Shown piece by piece: positions 10,491 to 21,029 of a stretch of 64,000 nt of DNA. How positions within the stretch are numbered: position 1 is the first letter of the stretch; each line of letters starts with the position of its first letter. The DNA lies in NCBI RefSeq assembly GCF_000340215.1, contig NW_006921536.1, positions 810,446 to 874,445 on the forward strand, read 5' to 3'. Both the position numbers and the translations under genes were made by a program. Source of the stretch: Pseudocercospora fijiensis CIRAD86. Taxonomy: Eukaryota > Ascomycota > Dothideomycetes > Mycosphaerellales > Mycosphaerellaceae. The notes below the pieces were generated by a model. The model saw nothing but the letters and a program-made list of their open reading frames with translations, did not search any database and was not told the DNA's origin.

Positions 10491-10931
10491 ATACTTTTTT
10501 CCACGCTGTCTTGGAAGCCCTATAGTAGTCCCACGCGTCTCAGGGTGAGTGCATAGAAAGGAGGTGAATTCCAGCAGATGACCTTGCGAAGTGAGTGTCA
10601 TTTCATTGACTTTTCGTGTTGTGTTGTCCTGTTGTTGATGCAAAGAGTCTAATAAAGGGATGGAACTGATCCTATTTGCCCATTTACCCATACCCTTGAA
10701 GGTTCACGGCCCGAAGTTAGTGAGTCTGACGAAGCATTTCCCTAGCTAGACCCAAAGGTTTTGCGACTTCTTCGCGACTTTCCATTTGTATACCACCATC
10801 ATTCTCCCACAGGAAACGTTCGCTTGTTGGCTCCCATCATGACCACAACTTCTGCATCTCGTGGCCTCAGCGTGTGATTTCCATGCACGACATTGACGGG
10901 ACACTACCCCCTCAATGATGGAAAGATAAGC
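10491..10931. other. Intergenic spacer
   Basis: 3' region of the hydratase and 5' region of the F-box-like gene. A minus-strand frame overlapping the hydratase is a shadow of the coding strand. No other feature was seen. Confidence 0.4.
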
Positions 10932-12347
10932 ATGGAGATTTGTGGGCATGAAATCTTAATCTTCCCAGAGCTGAGGGTTCAGTACCGGTCACGAGTGGGA
11001 GAACAGTATCGCAGCTTTCAGCAGATGATGGAGGGGCTTGCGCGCGATGTGAGCGCAGAAGAGTCCAAGCGGAGAGCAAAGCAAAGGGCACGAGAAGAGG
11101 AGGGCGACTTCTACCTCTCAGACGCAGAGGCCTATTTTGAGAATGTCAACCTCCACGCCAAAGTGAAAGGAAGCACAGCCACCGGGCTTCTGGATCTACC
11201 ACCTGAAATACTCACAATTATCGCGGAATTTGCTGCTGGACATCCTGGTATCCTCAACCGCAGATGCATGAAGGACTTGCGCTTGACACACCCTTTGCTG
11301 AGCCATCTCGGCTTCTTGAAGTCCAAGCTTTTTGCAACAATCACCCTCACACCTGAACCAGGCCAGCTCTGGGCTATTACCAAATACGCTGCTAATCTCG
11401 CACCGTATGTAAAGAAGCTCCTACTCAGGCCGGTCCTTGTCGATAAGTCGAAAGCTCCGAAAGGCAGGCAAAGAGACTCTAACGCGCAAGTCAAAAAGGC
11501 TATGCGGCCCAGGATCAACGAGGCAATTGAGAGTGGTAGGGTGCAGCGCGTATGGGTTGATTTCCTGCAGAGAATGAAGCCAGATGCTGCCATCGAGATC
11601 CTCTACATGGAAAACGAGAACAGAGGCTGGATTTCAAGCCCAGGGCCACCACCGCAGCCGTTCCTGCAGCTCGTCATAGCTTCTCTGGCTGCGTCGCGTT
11701 GTACATTTACCCGTATCGACCTAGAACACTGCACTCAGAGCGCCCTCGTCTGGCAGAACATAGACAGCTGGGATGGCCTCGATCTCAGCAATCTCACGTC
11801 ACTCAGGCTTGCTTTGACACTCAAGGATATCATGCGCCGTAGAGCCGATAGCGGAAAGTATCTCAGGAACTTCGACCTCGAGTCTGCTCGTGTCTTGAGA
11901 ACACTCCTAATGAAATCTGGCTCGACACTTCAGAGTCTCTCAGTCTGGACGGACACGCCGAGCCTATTTTGCAGCACGAACTTACCGACATTACCTGCAC
12001 TTCGGTCTCTAGTGCTTTCGAATATCACCGAGGTCAACGCGGACGACCTGGCGTCATGGTTAGCTTCGCTGCGAACGCTGCAAACTCTTGTGCTGTGGAA
12101 TATTAGACTCAAGAACCACAGATCGATGAACGACTGGCTGCCAATCTTCAGGGCCATTCGTGCTCATCATCGCGGCCTCCGATTCTCTTTTGGCAGTAAC
12201 TTCCTTCCGCATCGATTCTTGCACTTCGAGCATCTGAGCCTCGTTCCTGCGAAGTCAGAAAAGGCTTCTTCTGGAAATTTACGCTACAATGAGATGCTGA
12301 AGCAATATCTTTCAGGCATTGCAGAGTGGCAGGATGTCATTCCATAG
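10932..12347 (+). CDS. F-box/leucine-rich-repeat-like protein, function unknown
   Basis: About 471 residues from the ATG at 10932. The frame extends 39 bp further up but only to a TTG, with a TGA just above. Near residue 85, GLLDLPPEILTIIAEFAAGHPG reads as an F-box core. A basic, charged stretch (KRRAKQRAREEEGDFYLSDAE) precedes it. The remainder has leucine-rich, repeat-like segments (LTSLRLALTLKDI, LRTLLMKSGSTLQSLSVW, LPALRSLVLSNI, LRTLQTLVLWNIRL), as in fungal F-box proteins whose C-terminus binds a ubiquitylation substrate. SCF adaptor function is family inference. No specific orthologue is recognised. Confidence 0.75.
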   Translation: MEICGHEILIFPELRVQYRSRVGEQYRSFQQMMEGLARDVSAEESKRRAKQRAREEEGDFYLSDAEAYFENVNLHAKVKGSTATGLLDLPPEILTIIAEFAAGHPGILNRRCMKDLRLTHPLLSHLGFLKSKLFATITLTPEPGQLWAITKYAANLAPYVKKLLLRPVLVDKSKAPKGRQRDSNAQVKKAMRPRINEAIESGRVQRVWVDFLQRMKPDAAIEILYMENENRGWISSPGPPPQPFLQLVIASLAASRCTFTRIDLEHCTQSALVWQNIDSWDGLDLSNLTSLRLALTLKDIMRRRADSGKYLRNFDLESARVLRTLLMKSGSTLQSLSVWTDTPSLFCSTNLPTLPALRSLVLSNITEVNADDLASWLASLRTLQTLVLWNIRLKNHRSMNDWLPIFRAIRAHHRGLRFSFGSNFLPHRFLHFEHLSLVPAKSEKASSGNLRYNEMLKQYLSGIAEWQDVIP

Positions 12348-12649
12348 GACTTGCAACGAGTTCCTGTGATACAGCAATCCAATCAGAAGAGACATGCTGT
12401 CCCTCTGCAAAACGCAGTGGTTTGATGCCACGATTGCGCCTCGGCACTTTGTCGACAATTTTGACTTTCGACTTCACACGCCAGCGCGTCAGAGCGGTTC
12501 GGGCACCTCAAGTGGTCTGGAACCTCTGCATACACCACAAAAGGCTTCTGCTGTGCCCCCGTCATCAGCTTCACTGCATTCATCACGATACCTTCAGGCT
12601 CTTGCTTGGGAATTCGGTCTTGTTATCTACCTTCGCTCGTACTGCCAAT

Positions 12650-13265
12650 ATGCTCTCTTGGTCGTCCCTCTTCTTGCTCGCCACCAGCGCCCTCACTTTG
12701 GCGACTCCTCTGAGGACACGCGATGCAGGCACAACTCTACTGGTGAACGATCTTCTGCGACTCGATCGAGCAATCAGAACCATCACCTACGCCGCCGGAA
12801 ACTATACAGGCGGACAAGCTGCATACCAGCCAATTCGCGAGTCATTCGCTGAGGTTAACCGTACCAACCGTATCGCATACTATGATGCCATGACTATCGA
12901 CCCTCGTATGTAACCTTTCGCTTCCGTTCGTCGCAAACAAGCTAACCGGTCCAGAAAACTTCGCCGAAAGCAATCAGATCATTGCTGTCGTTGCGAACCC
13001 AATCGCTCCAGACATCACACAAGCAGTCAATGCCCTCATTGCCAAGAAAGCTCTTATTGACGCAGCTGGTCTTTCCAAGGAGACTGCCGATGGCCTGAAT
13101 TTGATCTCGTACGATCACGACACTCTGAGCTTGGAAGCCGTAGCGCCAAAGCTGGATCCAACTACTATTCCCATCGCTGCTGGGCCAGTTTTGCAGATCG
13201 ATCTCGACTGGAGGAGAGGTGTTGTTGCGTTTGGTGGCGTACCGCTTGCTCCCATCACTATGTAA
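12650..13265 (+). CDS. HsbA-like secreted cell-wall/surface protein
   Basis: Two exons, 12650-12905 and 12955-13265, join in frame across a 49-nt intron (GTATGT donor, CCAG acceptor) to give 188 residues. The N-terminus MLSWSSLFLLATSALTLATP is a signal peptide. The mature part is helical: LLRLDRAIRTITYAAGNYTGG, then a region around ALIAKKALIDAAG, resembling the hydrophobic surface-binding protein A family (PF12296), which coats hydrophobic surfaces and helps recruit hydrolases. There are two N-glycosylation sites (NYT, NRT). The C-terminus is longer than usual for the family and unusual in sequence, so the assignment is moderate. Confidence 0.65.
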
Positions 13266-14043
13266 GGCAGGCGGCTGAGCTGTGAAGCGATGGTGTCTTG
13301 GAATCTCAGTCTTGCTAGCTAGCTGTATAAAAGCTATATATACTTCAAAAAGAATCCCAGCCTTTCTCACAAACCAGCTCAAACCTCGCACCATCGCTCT
13401 CGTACCAGAAGATATTATGATTGCTGCAATTCCCGATGCATGAGATGCGAAGGGTTCGTTGGTTGTAGGACGCCGAAGGAAAGTGCTACAGTGAGCCCCA
13501 GATTATTCTAATGCGTTGCGGAGAAAGGCTCCGAAGAGGGCGAGATGGGGTTGGTTGTCTTTGTCTGTGGGTGGGAGAGCATCTCTACCATTCATCTGTA
13601 ATGCTGCTCAGAAACAGACCGGGTCGTCGTTAGCATACGTATATACGATATACTCACCGGAGTCATCATGGGCGCTGGTGTTCGAGAGGTTTGGTACCGA
13701 AGGATCGGACTGCCAGCAATGCCTGCGGAACGGCACGAGGCCTCCGTTTTGTTGTGCTCGTGCTCGCGTTTCAGAAGCACTTCCACCCAGCGGCCTCACG
13801 ATGTCATACATCTACGCTGCATTGTCTTCTGCAGCACTTCAATGCTGCCTATATGGTGGCCGCGGTCAATGCTCAGCTCTGCTGCAATGCGGCCACCTTC
13901 GATGCGTCACGGCCTCTTCTCTCCAGCAGTACTTCTATCTAATGCCAGCAGCTGAATCTGTATCAACATTATGAACCACTAATACCCACGCGATCATTGT
14001 ATGAGTGACGATAGCACAGTATGAACAGCTGGGAAGCAGCCGA
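13266..14043. other. Intergenic spacer
   Basis: Several overlapping short frames on both strands, none with domain character or a credible start context. A TATAAAA stretch at about 13326 lies just past the HsbA-like stop and is probably part of the 3' region. Nothing further is supported. Confidence 0.35.
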
Positions 14044-16314
14044 TCCACCGTAGCAAGCTGACTCCGTATACAGCTCGCGACTCCATTTCGACCTTTGATA
14101 GCGAATTCAGCCTCGCGATCTCTTCCATCTTCAGCACCCGCCGTCCAGCGTCGTTCGCATCTAGCCAGACCGCCTATTCCTCACTGTCATCCCCATCACT
14201 ACGATCGTGCTACTCGCCAAAGTTCGACCAGCCGATATATGCGGGTCGCCCGAATGCGAACTCTTCGTCTGTGTATGGAAGAGGTTTCGTTGTCGTCCAT
14301 CCGAGCACGAGTCAGCCACGCTTTGCTGCGTTCAGCACTACCTGCACACGGCACGCCAGTTGACGATCCGTATACCGCAGCCTTACGAACTGCGAAAAGA
14401 CATTCTCGAAAAGGAGGGATCGCAAGTCTCACGGGAAAGAGTCGTGCCAGTACACCTCAGATAAGCCTGATGCGCAGGACAGCAAGCCTTCTCTGGTGTG
14501 CCCATCCTGTAATCACATAGCCCGGAATAGGCATCAGGTTGGACAACATCAGCGGACCCATGGCCAGGATCCAATCCGTCTTTGCGACAAGCCACGGTTC
14601 ACGTGCTCTGACGACGGTATCATTCATCGCACGGCCGAGGAATTCTTCGCGCATTTGAAGAGCAATACTTGCAAGCTCAATCAGCATGAGAATCACGGCA
14701 AGTGGTTCCATCACTCGCGGCTGCTAACCTTCATGCAAGAAGGCCGAGATGAGCGCAGCGGCCAGCATTGTGGCACATATGCTCGCCTTCTCATCCACTG
14801 CTCCAGGCACGACATGACAGAAAAGGATTGGAGATCTATAATTGCCTCGCATTCGGAGCAGGTGGCTCGACAACTCGCCGAGAAATTGGAATGGGGCCTT
14901 GCTTTGCCGCCTCTCAGCCCAGCCATGATGCGACTTCCTCGAGCAGATGGTCGCATCGATTGTGCCTCCTCCTCAGCATTCACTCACGGTGTCACGCTTA
15001 TCCGGGACAGTCAGAAGTGCTAGCATCACAGACAGTGCTGGACAGCATATCGTGCCGCCACCATATCAGCAGCCACAAATTTTGCAGCACTTGCCTGATT
15101 ATCATAGTCATGCATCGGTCGGCGCAGGGTACACTTCCGCAGCTGAAACTTCTAAAAGCAAAGAGCCTTCATCCAATCGCCATCGTATCGCGGAGTCCGA
15201 TGTCAGTCCTAAAACTTGGGAGTCAAAATGGAATCCCGGCAGCAATTGTCGGGCAGCATTATTGATGGCACCACCAAGCAGGTCAGCTGACGATGATGGT
15301 CTGCAAGGCTACAAGATCGCCTTTTCTTTGGAACGTACCTCGTTGGAGAACACATGCCACGCCGATATAGACTATGAGCCATGGCTTCACTCGACGGACA
15401 CTTTCGTATCCCAAGATAGGCTATTTGAGCGAAACACCCATTCTGAGCTTCCCGGCGGCACATCGTGCAGGCAATCAAGCCAAACACCCTCGTTGCCTCA
15501 ACGCGATCAAATTCCCTACGTCCAGCCCGGTGCTGCTGTAGCCACGAGTACAGCGAACATGTCCACCGCAGCGGCAGCGAAGATATGCCTGGTGTTCAAT
15601 GTATCATCATCGCCACCGGCTCTTGCTCCAAAGCCCAAGCGGCCGATATCCAAGACGAGCGAGATCCATCCTGAATCAGTTATGCGATCTCAGCGCCAGC
15701 ACAGACTGCCATTTCGACCACCTTCGGGCGAAAGCGCTTCCAAGCTCCACCGTACTAGCCAAAGCGCTGGCCTCTCATCGCATCGGGAGTCGAGTGAGAG
15801 CACCGGATTCTTTTTCGACTACCTGAAATACAACCAGGATGACATTGCTGAGCCACGGCAACCCTCTACACATGAACAGTCACCACCAAAGGTTTCAGCT
15901 AAGCCGGTCTCGATTATACCAGGTGTCCTGACGCCTCGACCTAGTGAACACTTCCTCGATTCATCTCGAAGGAGCTCTGTAGCTGCAAAGCCAAAGACGA
16001 CGCTGAAGGAAAAAATCAAAGCTTGTGCGAAGTCATTCACGACTCAAGTCACAGAGCTCGAGGATGGCGACTTCCTATCCAGACCACCTTCAGGCGCGCC
16101 CAAGGCCGTGATTCCCGGACAATGCATCTATTGTGGTATCATCAACGACGCGGAATGCTTTTCCGGCCACATCTCAGAAGTGCGAGTGCGTCGCAAACAC
16201 CAAGGCACTGTTTTCGAGGAATCTGACCTCCGCGATCTTCATGATCTTTTCGATTTTGATGAGTTGCGTTCGTTTGGTGACTCGGAATATGATCGACTTT
16301 CTAAATCTCTTTGA
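14044..16314 (+). CDS. C2H2 zinc-finger protein, gene model uncertain
   Basis: Coding character is clear but the model is not. One frame runs from about 14044 through a Ser-rich N-terminus (DSEFSLAISSIFSTRRPAS, VYGRGFVVVHPSTSQPRF), meets a TGA near 14357, then continues with finger-like segments (TNCEKTFSKRRDRKSH; VCPSCNHIARNRHQVGQHQRTHG) to 15023. The protein then continues in another frame to the TGA at 16312-16314. A 49-nt intron at 14962-15010 would join the two frames, and a 51-nt intron with a weak GTTCAG donor ending at the CAG before CCTTACG would remove the TGA. No in-frame ATG is visible for the first exon, so an upstream exon is likely. The C-terminal ~300 residues are disordered apart from QCIYCGIINDAECF, a possible metal-binding end. 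A nuclear DNA-binding role is inferred. Decay into a pseudogene is the alternative. Confidence 0.5.
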
Positions 16315-16900
16315 GAATTTTTTGTACTTGTAGTGACGATCTGTATTAGACCCCATTACGACAGCATACACGAGCGCTGGCGCATGAAACATGTTGGCAA
16401 TGGCAATATAAATTGTACTCTACGGGCGGAATGTGTCGTTTGAAGAGTTCTTCGTCAGATTTTTATTGGCGAGATTAGCTCGTCATACAACGAACGACAC
16501 TCGCTCAACAGACTGTGCAAGACACTACATTCCATGACAGATGACTATGCGGCGTCTATTTTTCAGAATGCTTGCATCGCGCAACGCTTCTCGGCTTGTC
16601 ACTGCTCCGTTCAGATCGGTTTGGTCGCACTTGCTTACCGCATTGACATGACATGCTACGAGCAACAAGGCTGACGGTTGTGCTTGAATTCTGGGGACAT
16701 CGGTACCGGACACTGCACACGAGTACAATCGTTACCAAAGCACCGTTTATGCAATGTCCTCAGATGCGGGAATGTCAAAATCCCACAGACTGAGGACGAC
16801 GGCATACAGCTATATATACTACCATACCTACACAGTATCACTGCGACCTTGATCTATACTACTCATCACTTCTACGATCGAAAACACAGACACCCCAACA
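16315..16900. other. Intergenic spacer upstream of the NLP gene
   Basis: Separates the zinc-finger gene from the NLP gene. No gene is supported; the last ~90 bp form the NLP core promoter. Confidence 0.4.
16811..16818 (+). promoter_or_regulatory. TATA box of the NLP gene
   Basis: TATATATA lies about 83 bp upstream of the ATG, followed by a pyrimidine/CA-rich leader (CACCCCAACA before the ATG) typical of fungal 5' UTRs. Confidence 0.5.
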
Positions 16901-17921
16901 ATGAAAGCCCGACAAGTCTTCGCCCTTGTGGCAAGTCTCTTACCTTCACTCGTGAAGGCTGACGTCCTAACACCTCTCCCACAAAAAGCAAGCGAAGGCG
17001 CGATCAAATTCCAGCCTGCGCTAGATTTCGACGAAGATGTTTGTTATGTGAGTCTGACCTATCTGTGAGAAACTCGATACATAAAATATTGCTAACACAT
17101 GACAGTACACGGCGGCAATCGATGCCCTGGGAGAGGTCAATAACGGTCTTCACAACAAAAACCAGCGACATTCTCACTGTCGACATCCCAATCGTCTCGA
17201 GAATCTCAACGTCTATGTTCGCCAAAGGTGCAACGGTGGATGGTGTGCATACGTTTACGATTACTATGCAGAAATGGACAATCCCCCTTCACTTTCCACC
17301 GTCGGCGGACATCGACATGAGTGGGAACATGTCATCGTCTGGACAAAGTACACTCACACCGATAAAATCGGCTGGCCTTTAGACGAGACGGTCGAATACG
17401 TGAGCACGAGCGCACACGGTGATTGTAAGTCACATACCACCACCATCCTCTCTCGAAACACCCACTAACACAAATCTCCACCAAAAGTCTCCACCCACCA
17501 CGCCAGACACTTCTCCTTCGAATTCACCCCCGACGGAGGCATGCACCCGCTCATCGTCGTCCACCACAAAGGCGCCCTCAACGCCTCCCTCCGCCCGGCC
17601 TCGGACGACGACGTGAACAAAGACCCCGAAAACTGCACCGACGCCTGGGTCCTGGGCGCCCTTCTGTCGATGGAAGCCTTGGAGAAAAATCTGAAGCAGG
17701 CGTTGGAGGACAAGGATTGGGGAGGTCCGAATGCCGCGGTGCTTCACGATCTGAATCGTTATCTCAAAGATGCGATTCCGCGAGAGGCGAGGGAGGATGG
17801 GTTTGATCCTGAGTTGGAGAATTTGCAGCTTCCGTTTGAACTGAAGGGGTATGAGAGTCAGGTTTCGAATTATGGGTGGGTGAGGGATCCGGCGGAGATT
17901 CGGGTGGGAGATGATGAGTGA
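16901..17921 (+). CDS. NEP1-like protein (NLP, NPP1 family), apparently intact
   Basis: Secreted protein of the necrosis- and ethylene-inducing peptide 1-like family, many members of which are cytolysins acting on plant plasma membranes while others are non-toxic. Three exons (16901-17047, 17106-17424, 17488-17921) keep phase across two short introns and give about 299 residues, somewhat longer than common family members. Visible signs: an N-terminal signal peptide (MKARQVFALVASLLPSLVKA), a Cys pair around CNGGWC, and the family's heptapeptide region reading GHRHEWE, which holds the metal-binding residues. No stop or frameshift interrupts it. An acidic C-terminal tail (GDDE) ends the protein. 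Whether this member is toxic cannot be told from sequence by eye. It lies about 3 kb from a MULE relic. Confidence 0.88.
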
Positions 17922-17922
17922 A

Positions 17923-17933
17923 GGGGGGGGGGG
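17923..17933 (+). repeat. Poly-G tract (11 G)
   Basis: Homopolymer starting 2 bp after the NLP stop codon; prone to length error in sequencing and to slippage. Confidence 0.8.
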
Positions 17934-18507
17934 TTCTTTTTCAGAGGGTGGTTGTGTGGGTAGATACTCTGGATGGGAAGAATTAAATTCCCGGAGTTAC
18001 TTGGATTAAGAGGACTAGATAGATAGGCAGGCTGCGTCTCCCACGCAACGACTAATTGTACAATCGATACGTATTTAAGAGAGGTGAAGAAGCAGCTTCT
18101 CTCTCGAGACGCGCGCGCGTGTCTACTTCTCAAGACCAGACCCCCAAAACCAAACTCCAAGAATGTGCAGAATTTGTCGTCGATCACGGTTCAATCCATT
18201 GGCAATCGCATACACATATCATCCGTGGCTACCGATGTACGATCATGCCTTTCCATTAGTAGTTTTATCAGGAAGGTAGGGTACAACATGACTGGTGATG
18301 GCGTCTAAAGGGTTCCCGTTAACGTAGGTAGGCCTTTGATATCCTGCTACTCTGGCCGGTGGATTCAAGTTCCTAAAAATGCGAATGCCTATACAAGGCG
18401 TTTGAGAAGAGAGGGGAAAGATGCGTTGCGTTACGCTAGCAGTGGTATCCTACATACATACATACAAAAAAAGATTTGAGCAGAATCTAGATGTCGTAAT
18501 TGCAAAA
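17934..18507. other. Intergenic spacer between convergent genes
   Basis: 3' regions of the NLP gene and the minus-strand unknown gene. A short CGCGCGCG run is near 18109-18117. No gene is supported. Confidence 0.35.
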
Positions 18508-20676
18508 TCATGTCCAGAACCAACCCTTCTTCGGAGGCAGTTCTTGTTCTTGTTCTCGTCGTTTCTGCTGTTCGAGATTCTCGTTCGTAGTGTGCAAGCT
18601 CTCGGTAGTCTCTTCCCGACCGTCGGCAAAGCGTTGCTTCAACACGACTTTAGTAGTAACGGTACCATCCGGCAAGCGTGTAGTGTGAGTTGTGGTCAGG
18701 GCCGAGAGCACATCTGGTTTCTTCAGGATCCCAGGAGCAGGAACGGGCACTTTCTTCTCCTCAGCTGGTAGTCTCTCTGCGGTTCTAGCAGGCTGATCGG
18801 ACAGCTGGAGACTTTCGACCTGCTGTTCTAGGCTCTCAACGTAGTCTTCGAGCTTCGATATGGGCATAAATGCTCCGAAGTCGAAATTGCCAAGCGGGAT
18901 GCCAGGCAGCAGTTCATAGACTCGCTGGTACAACTCTCTCCTTCTTCGCCGCTCTTCAAGCGATTCATGGTCCAGTCTCTCAAGGAAGGCGCATTGCTTC
19001 AAAGGATCATTGTTGGGTAGATTAGATTGGCGCAAGGCTTCCGCAAGTGGTCCGCGACATCGATTTTCAACGTCGGCGACACGGTCATTTTTGAAGCGAT
19101 CCGCTAGCCAATATCCGAGCATTTGCTCAATGTCGCCATATTTGCTGTGCCACTTGTTTACGAGCTTGGTTGCTGTTTGGACATCTTCCAAATCAAGTGC
19201 TTCTCGTACCAAGTCCTGGGCATCCCACGAGTCCATTTCTCTGTCGCCACTCGGTAGCCAACGATCAGACGCTTCTCTGACCTGCCGCCTCGCTATTTCT
19301 AAATGATCTTCATCCTGCTCAGCCATATGCTCCCCGCTTCTGCCCTCCACTGGAAGCGTCTCCATCTTAGCAACAGGCATGTCCTTTCTCGCGAGATTTG
19401 CATGCTCATCTAAATCCCTCCGGGCGTAGAGCTTATCATATAGATCCTGCTCCACTGTGATTCCGGCTTCTTCAAGCGCACAAGCCACGCTCCTCTTTGA
19501 TGTTGCACTCTCCGATGTTGCCCTCGTCGCGATTTCTTTCAACAAATCAGCCAAGTCTTGAGGAGAACCAGGATTACTCGGCAGCTGCGCTCTGATCTTC
19601 CAGTTCGCGCACTCATCAGGTGACAGGAAAGGCACTCCATGATTGGCATGCACCAAATATCGCGTGATACTGTCGTTGTACGACCGTGGATAGATTCCAG
19701 GCAGAATTCCGCGACACAGAAGGCTAAGCATCCAGTCTAGACCAGGTCCGTGGTAGATGGATTGCGGCATGCCAAACGGTGTTCGCATGCCGAGTGGAGT
19801 GGCGACGGCGTCCCTGTCACTATGCATGGGCTTGTCTAGTGATGCATTGAGCAAGTCTTCGAATGCAGCTCGCCACCTGTGGCCGGAGCGGTTCAGCTCG
19901 CTGTATGCTTCAAGCCGTATGGGCGAGTAGGACGACCGTTTGAACCAGTCAACTGAAAGCCATCGGGGCTGTGTACCAAGTGCTCCTAAGATTTTGCCAG
20001 ACATGCCATCTCTTTCCTGTGCCTGAAAGCCCAAGAGATCCAGATAACCCCACTGACTGTCAGGATCGTGGAACAAGGCATCCCTTTTGTAATGTGGCAC
20101 GTCCGCATTCCGAAACCCTGCTTCCATCAAGATTTGACCAAGAGATTCCAATGCTACTGCTCGATCGTGTTGGGTAAGTTTGAAGATATCGCTTTCGATG
20201 TCATCCGGATGATCCAAGCTTCCAGTCCATCTGTGTGAGATGTCCAACTCTTCCGCCTCTCGTCGCTCCATCTCTTTCTTCCACTCCGACTTGATGTTGA
20301 AGCTCGATGATAAAGATCCGATGTTTGTGTCTACAAATCGCTTGAAGGCGGCGAAGGGACTCTTCGTTTCTTTGGAATCGTCAGCGGCGAGCTCCTTCTC
20401 TAATCGCTTGCCCTCTTGCTTGAGATGCTGAAAGAAGCGATCGTGTTCGGCTTCGAGGTTCTGGAAGTGCTTCTCGCTCCAGGACCAGAGGTCATTCTTA
20501 TCGTCATCGCTGTTACTGCTGGCCATGTTGATCAACTGTTTGGTGGTGGTTGTTGATGAACACTTTGCCGCCCGTTTCACCATGCCACCTCCAGATAACG
20601 CGACTGGCGGAGCTTCATTCACCGACTTGGTCAGTGCTTCGAGGCGGGATGCGGGGAAGAGTGATCCGAGGGTCAT
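18508..20676 (-). CDS. Large conserved hypothetical protein, acidic and helical
   Basis: A single 2.2-kb open frame (722 residues from the ATG at 20676, or 672 from MASSNSDDDKND at 20526, which has the better context). I do not recognise a named family. The N-terminus is charged and helical (WSWSEKHFQNLEAEHDRFFQHLKQEGKRLEKEL). The middle has conserved-looking aromatic-rich stretches (SQWGYLDLLGFQ, GPGLDWMLSLLCRGILPGIYPRSYN, HANHGVPFLSPDECANWK). Near the C-terminus are a coiled-coil-like LEDYVESLEQQVESLQL and a beta-rich tail (TTTHTTRLPDGTVTTKVVLKQRF) ending PPKKGWFWT. There is no signal peptide or membrane span. Its length with no interruption, beside RIP-damaged DNA, argues that it is real and under selection. 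Confidence 0.75.
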   Translation of the reverse strand: MTLGSLFPASRLEALTKSVNEAPPVALSGGGMVKRAAKCSSTTTTKQLINMASSNSDDDKNDLWSWSEKHFQNLEAEHDRFFQHLKQEGKRLEKELAADDSKETKSPFAAFKRFVDTNIGSLSSSFNIKSEWKKEMERREAEELDISHRWTGSLDHPDDIESDIFKLTQHDRAVALESLGQILMEAGFRNADVPHYKRDALFHDPDSQWGYLDLLGFQAQERDGMSGKILGALGTQPRWLSVDWFKRSSYSPIRLEAYSELNRSGHRWRAAFEDLLNASLDKPMHSDRDAVATPLGMRTPFGMPQSIYHGPGLDWMLSLLCRGILPGIYPRSYNDSITRYLVHANHGVPFLSPDECANWKIRAQLPSNPGSPQDLADLLKEIATRATSESATSKRSVACALEEAGITVEQDLYDKLYARRDLDEHANLARKDMPVAKMETLPVEGRSGEHMAEQDEDHLEIARRQVREASDRWLPSGDREMDSWDAQDLVREALDLEDVQTATKLVNKWHSKYGDIEQMLGYWLADRFKNDRVADVENRCRGPLAEALRQSNLPNNDPLKQCAFLERLDHESLEERRRRRELYQRVYELLPGIPLGNFDFGAFMPISKLEDYVESLEQQVESLQLSDQPARTAERLPAEEKKVPVPAPGILKKPDVLSALTTTHTTRLPDGTVTTKVVLKQRFADGREETTESLHTTNENLEQQKRREQEQELPPKKGWFWT

Positions 20677-20756
20677 AGGCGCTCGAACACATCCTCTGCC
20701 ATTTGCCTAATACACACATTAAATAGCAATTCTTGTATGTCAGGAAATTTAGCGTA

Positions 20757-20775
20757 CCACTGTTTGCAACAGTGG
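20757..20775. repeat. Perfect 8-bp hairpin at the gene/transposon border
   Basis: CCACTGTT and AACAGTGG are separated by TGC. It sits between the 5' side of the unknown gene (minus strand) and the start of the TpA-rich block, so it may mark the edge of the element or an old insertion scar. Confidence 0.5.
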
Positions 20776-21029
20776 TTTACTTCCGGAGGGCGTTATCTAC
20801 TAACTTAGTATAGTTTGCCTAGTAATCGACGGTGCTTTTCCTATTATAGTACCGGGTTAACCTTCTTAGTTATACCTCCGATTCCAACCTTATCTCTATA
20901 GCCAATTCTCGTATATAGATTAAGCTCTTTCTAATAGTTCAAATAGCACAATTAGTTTACTATTATTACTATACCGCCTATATTAACTAAACTAGTGCCG
21001 CTATTTAGGCCTAATCGTATACTATATAA

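Noticed and set aside
10122..10691. 189-residue minus-strand frame
   Set aside because: Antisense to the enoyl-CoA hydratase, Cys/Arg-rich with no domain; a shadow frame.
12942..13394. 150-residue minus-strand frame
   Set aside because: Antisense to exon 2 of the HsbA-like gene, without protein family character.
13516..13974. 152-residue plus-strand frame
   Set aside because: Overlaps several other frames of similar length, no domain, no start context or splice logic.
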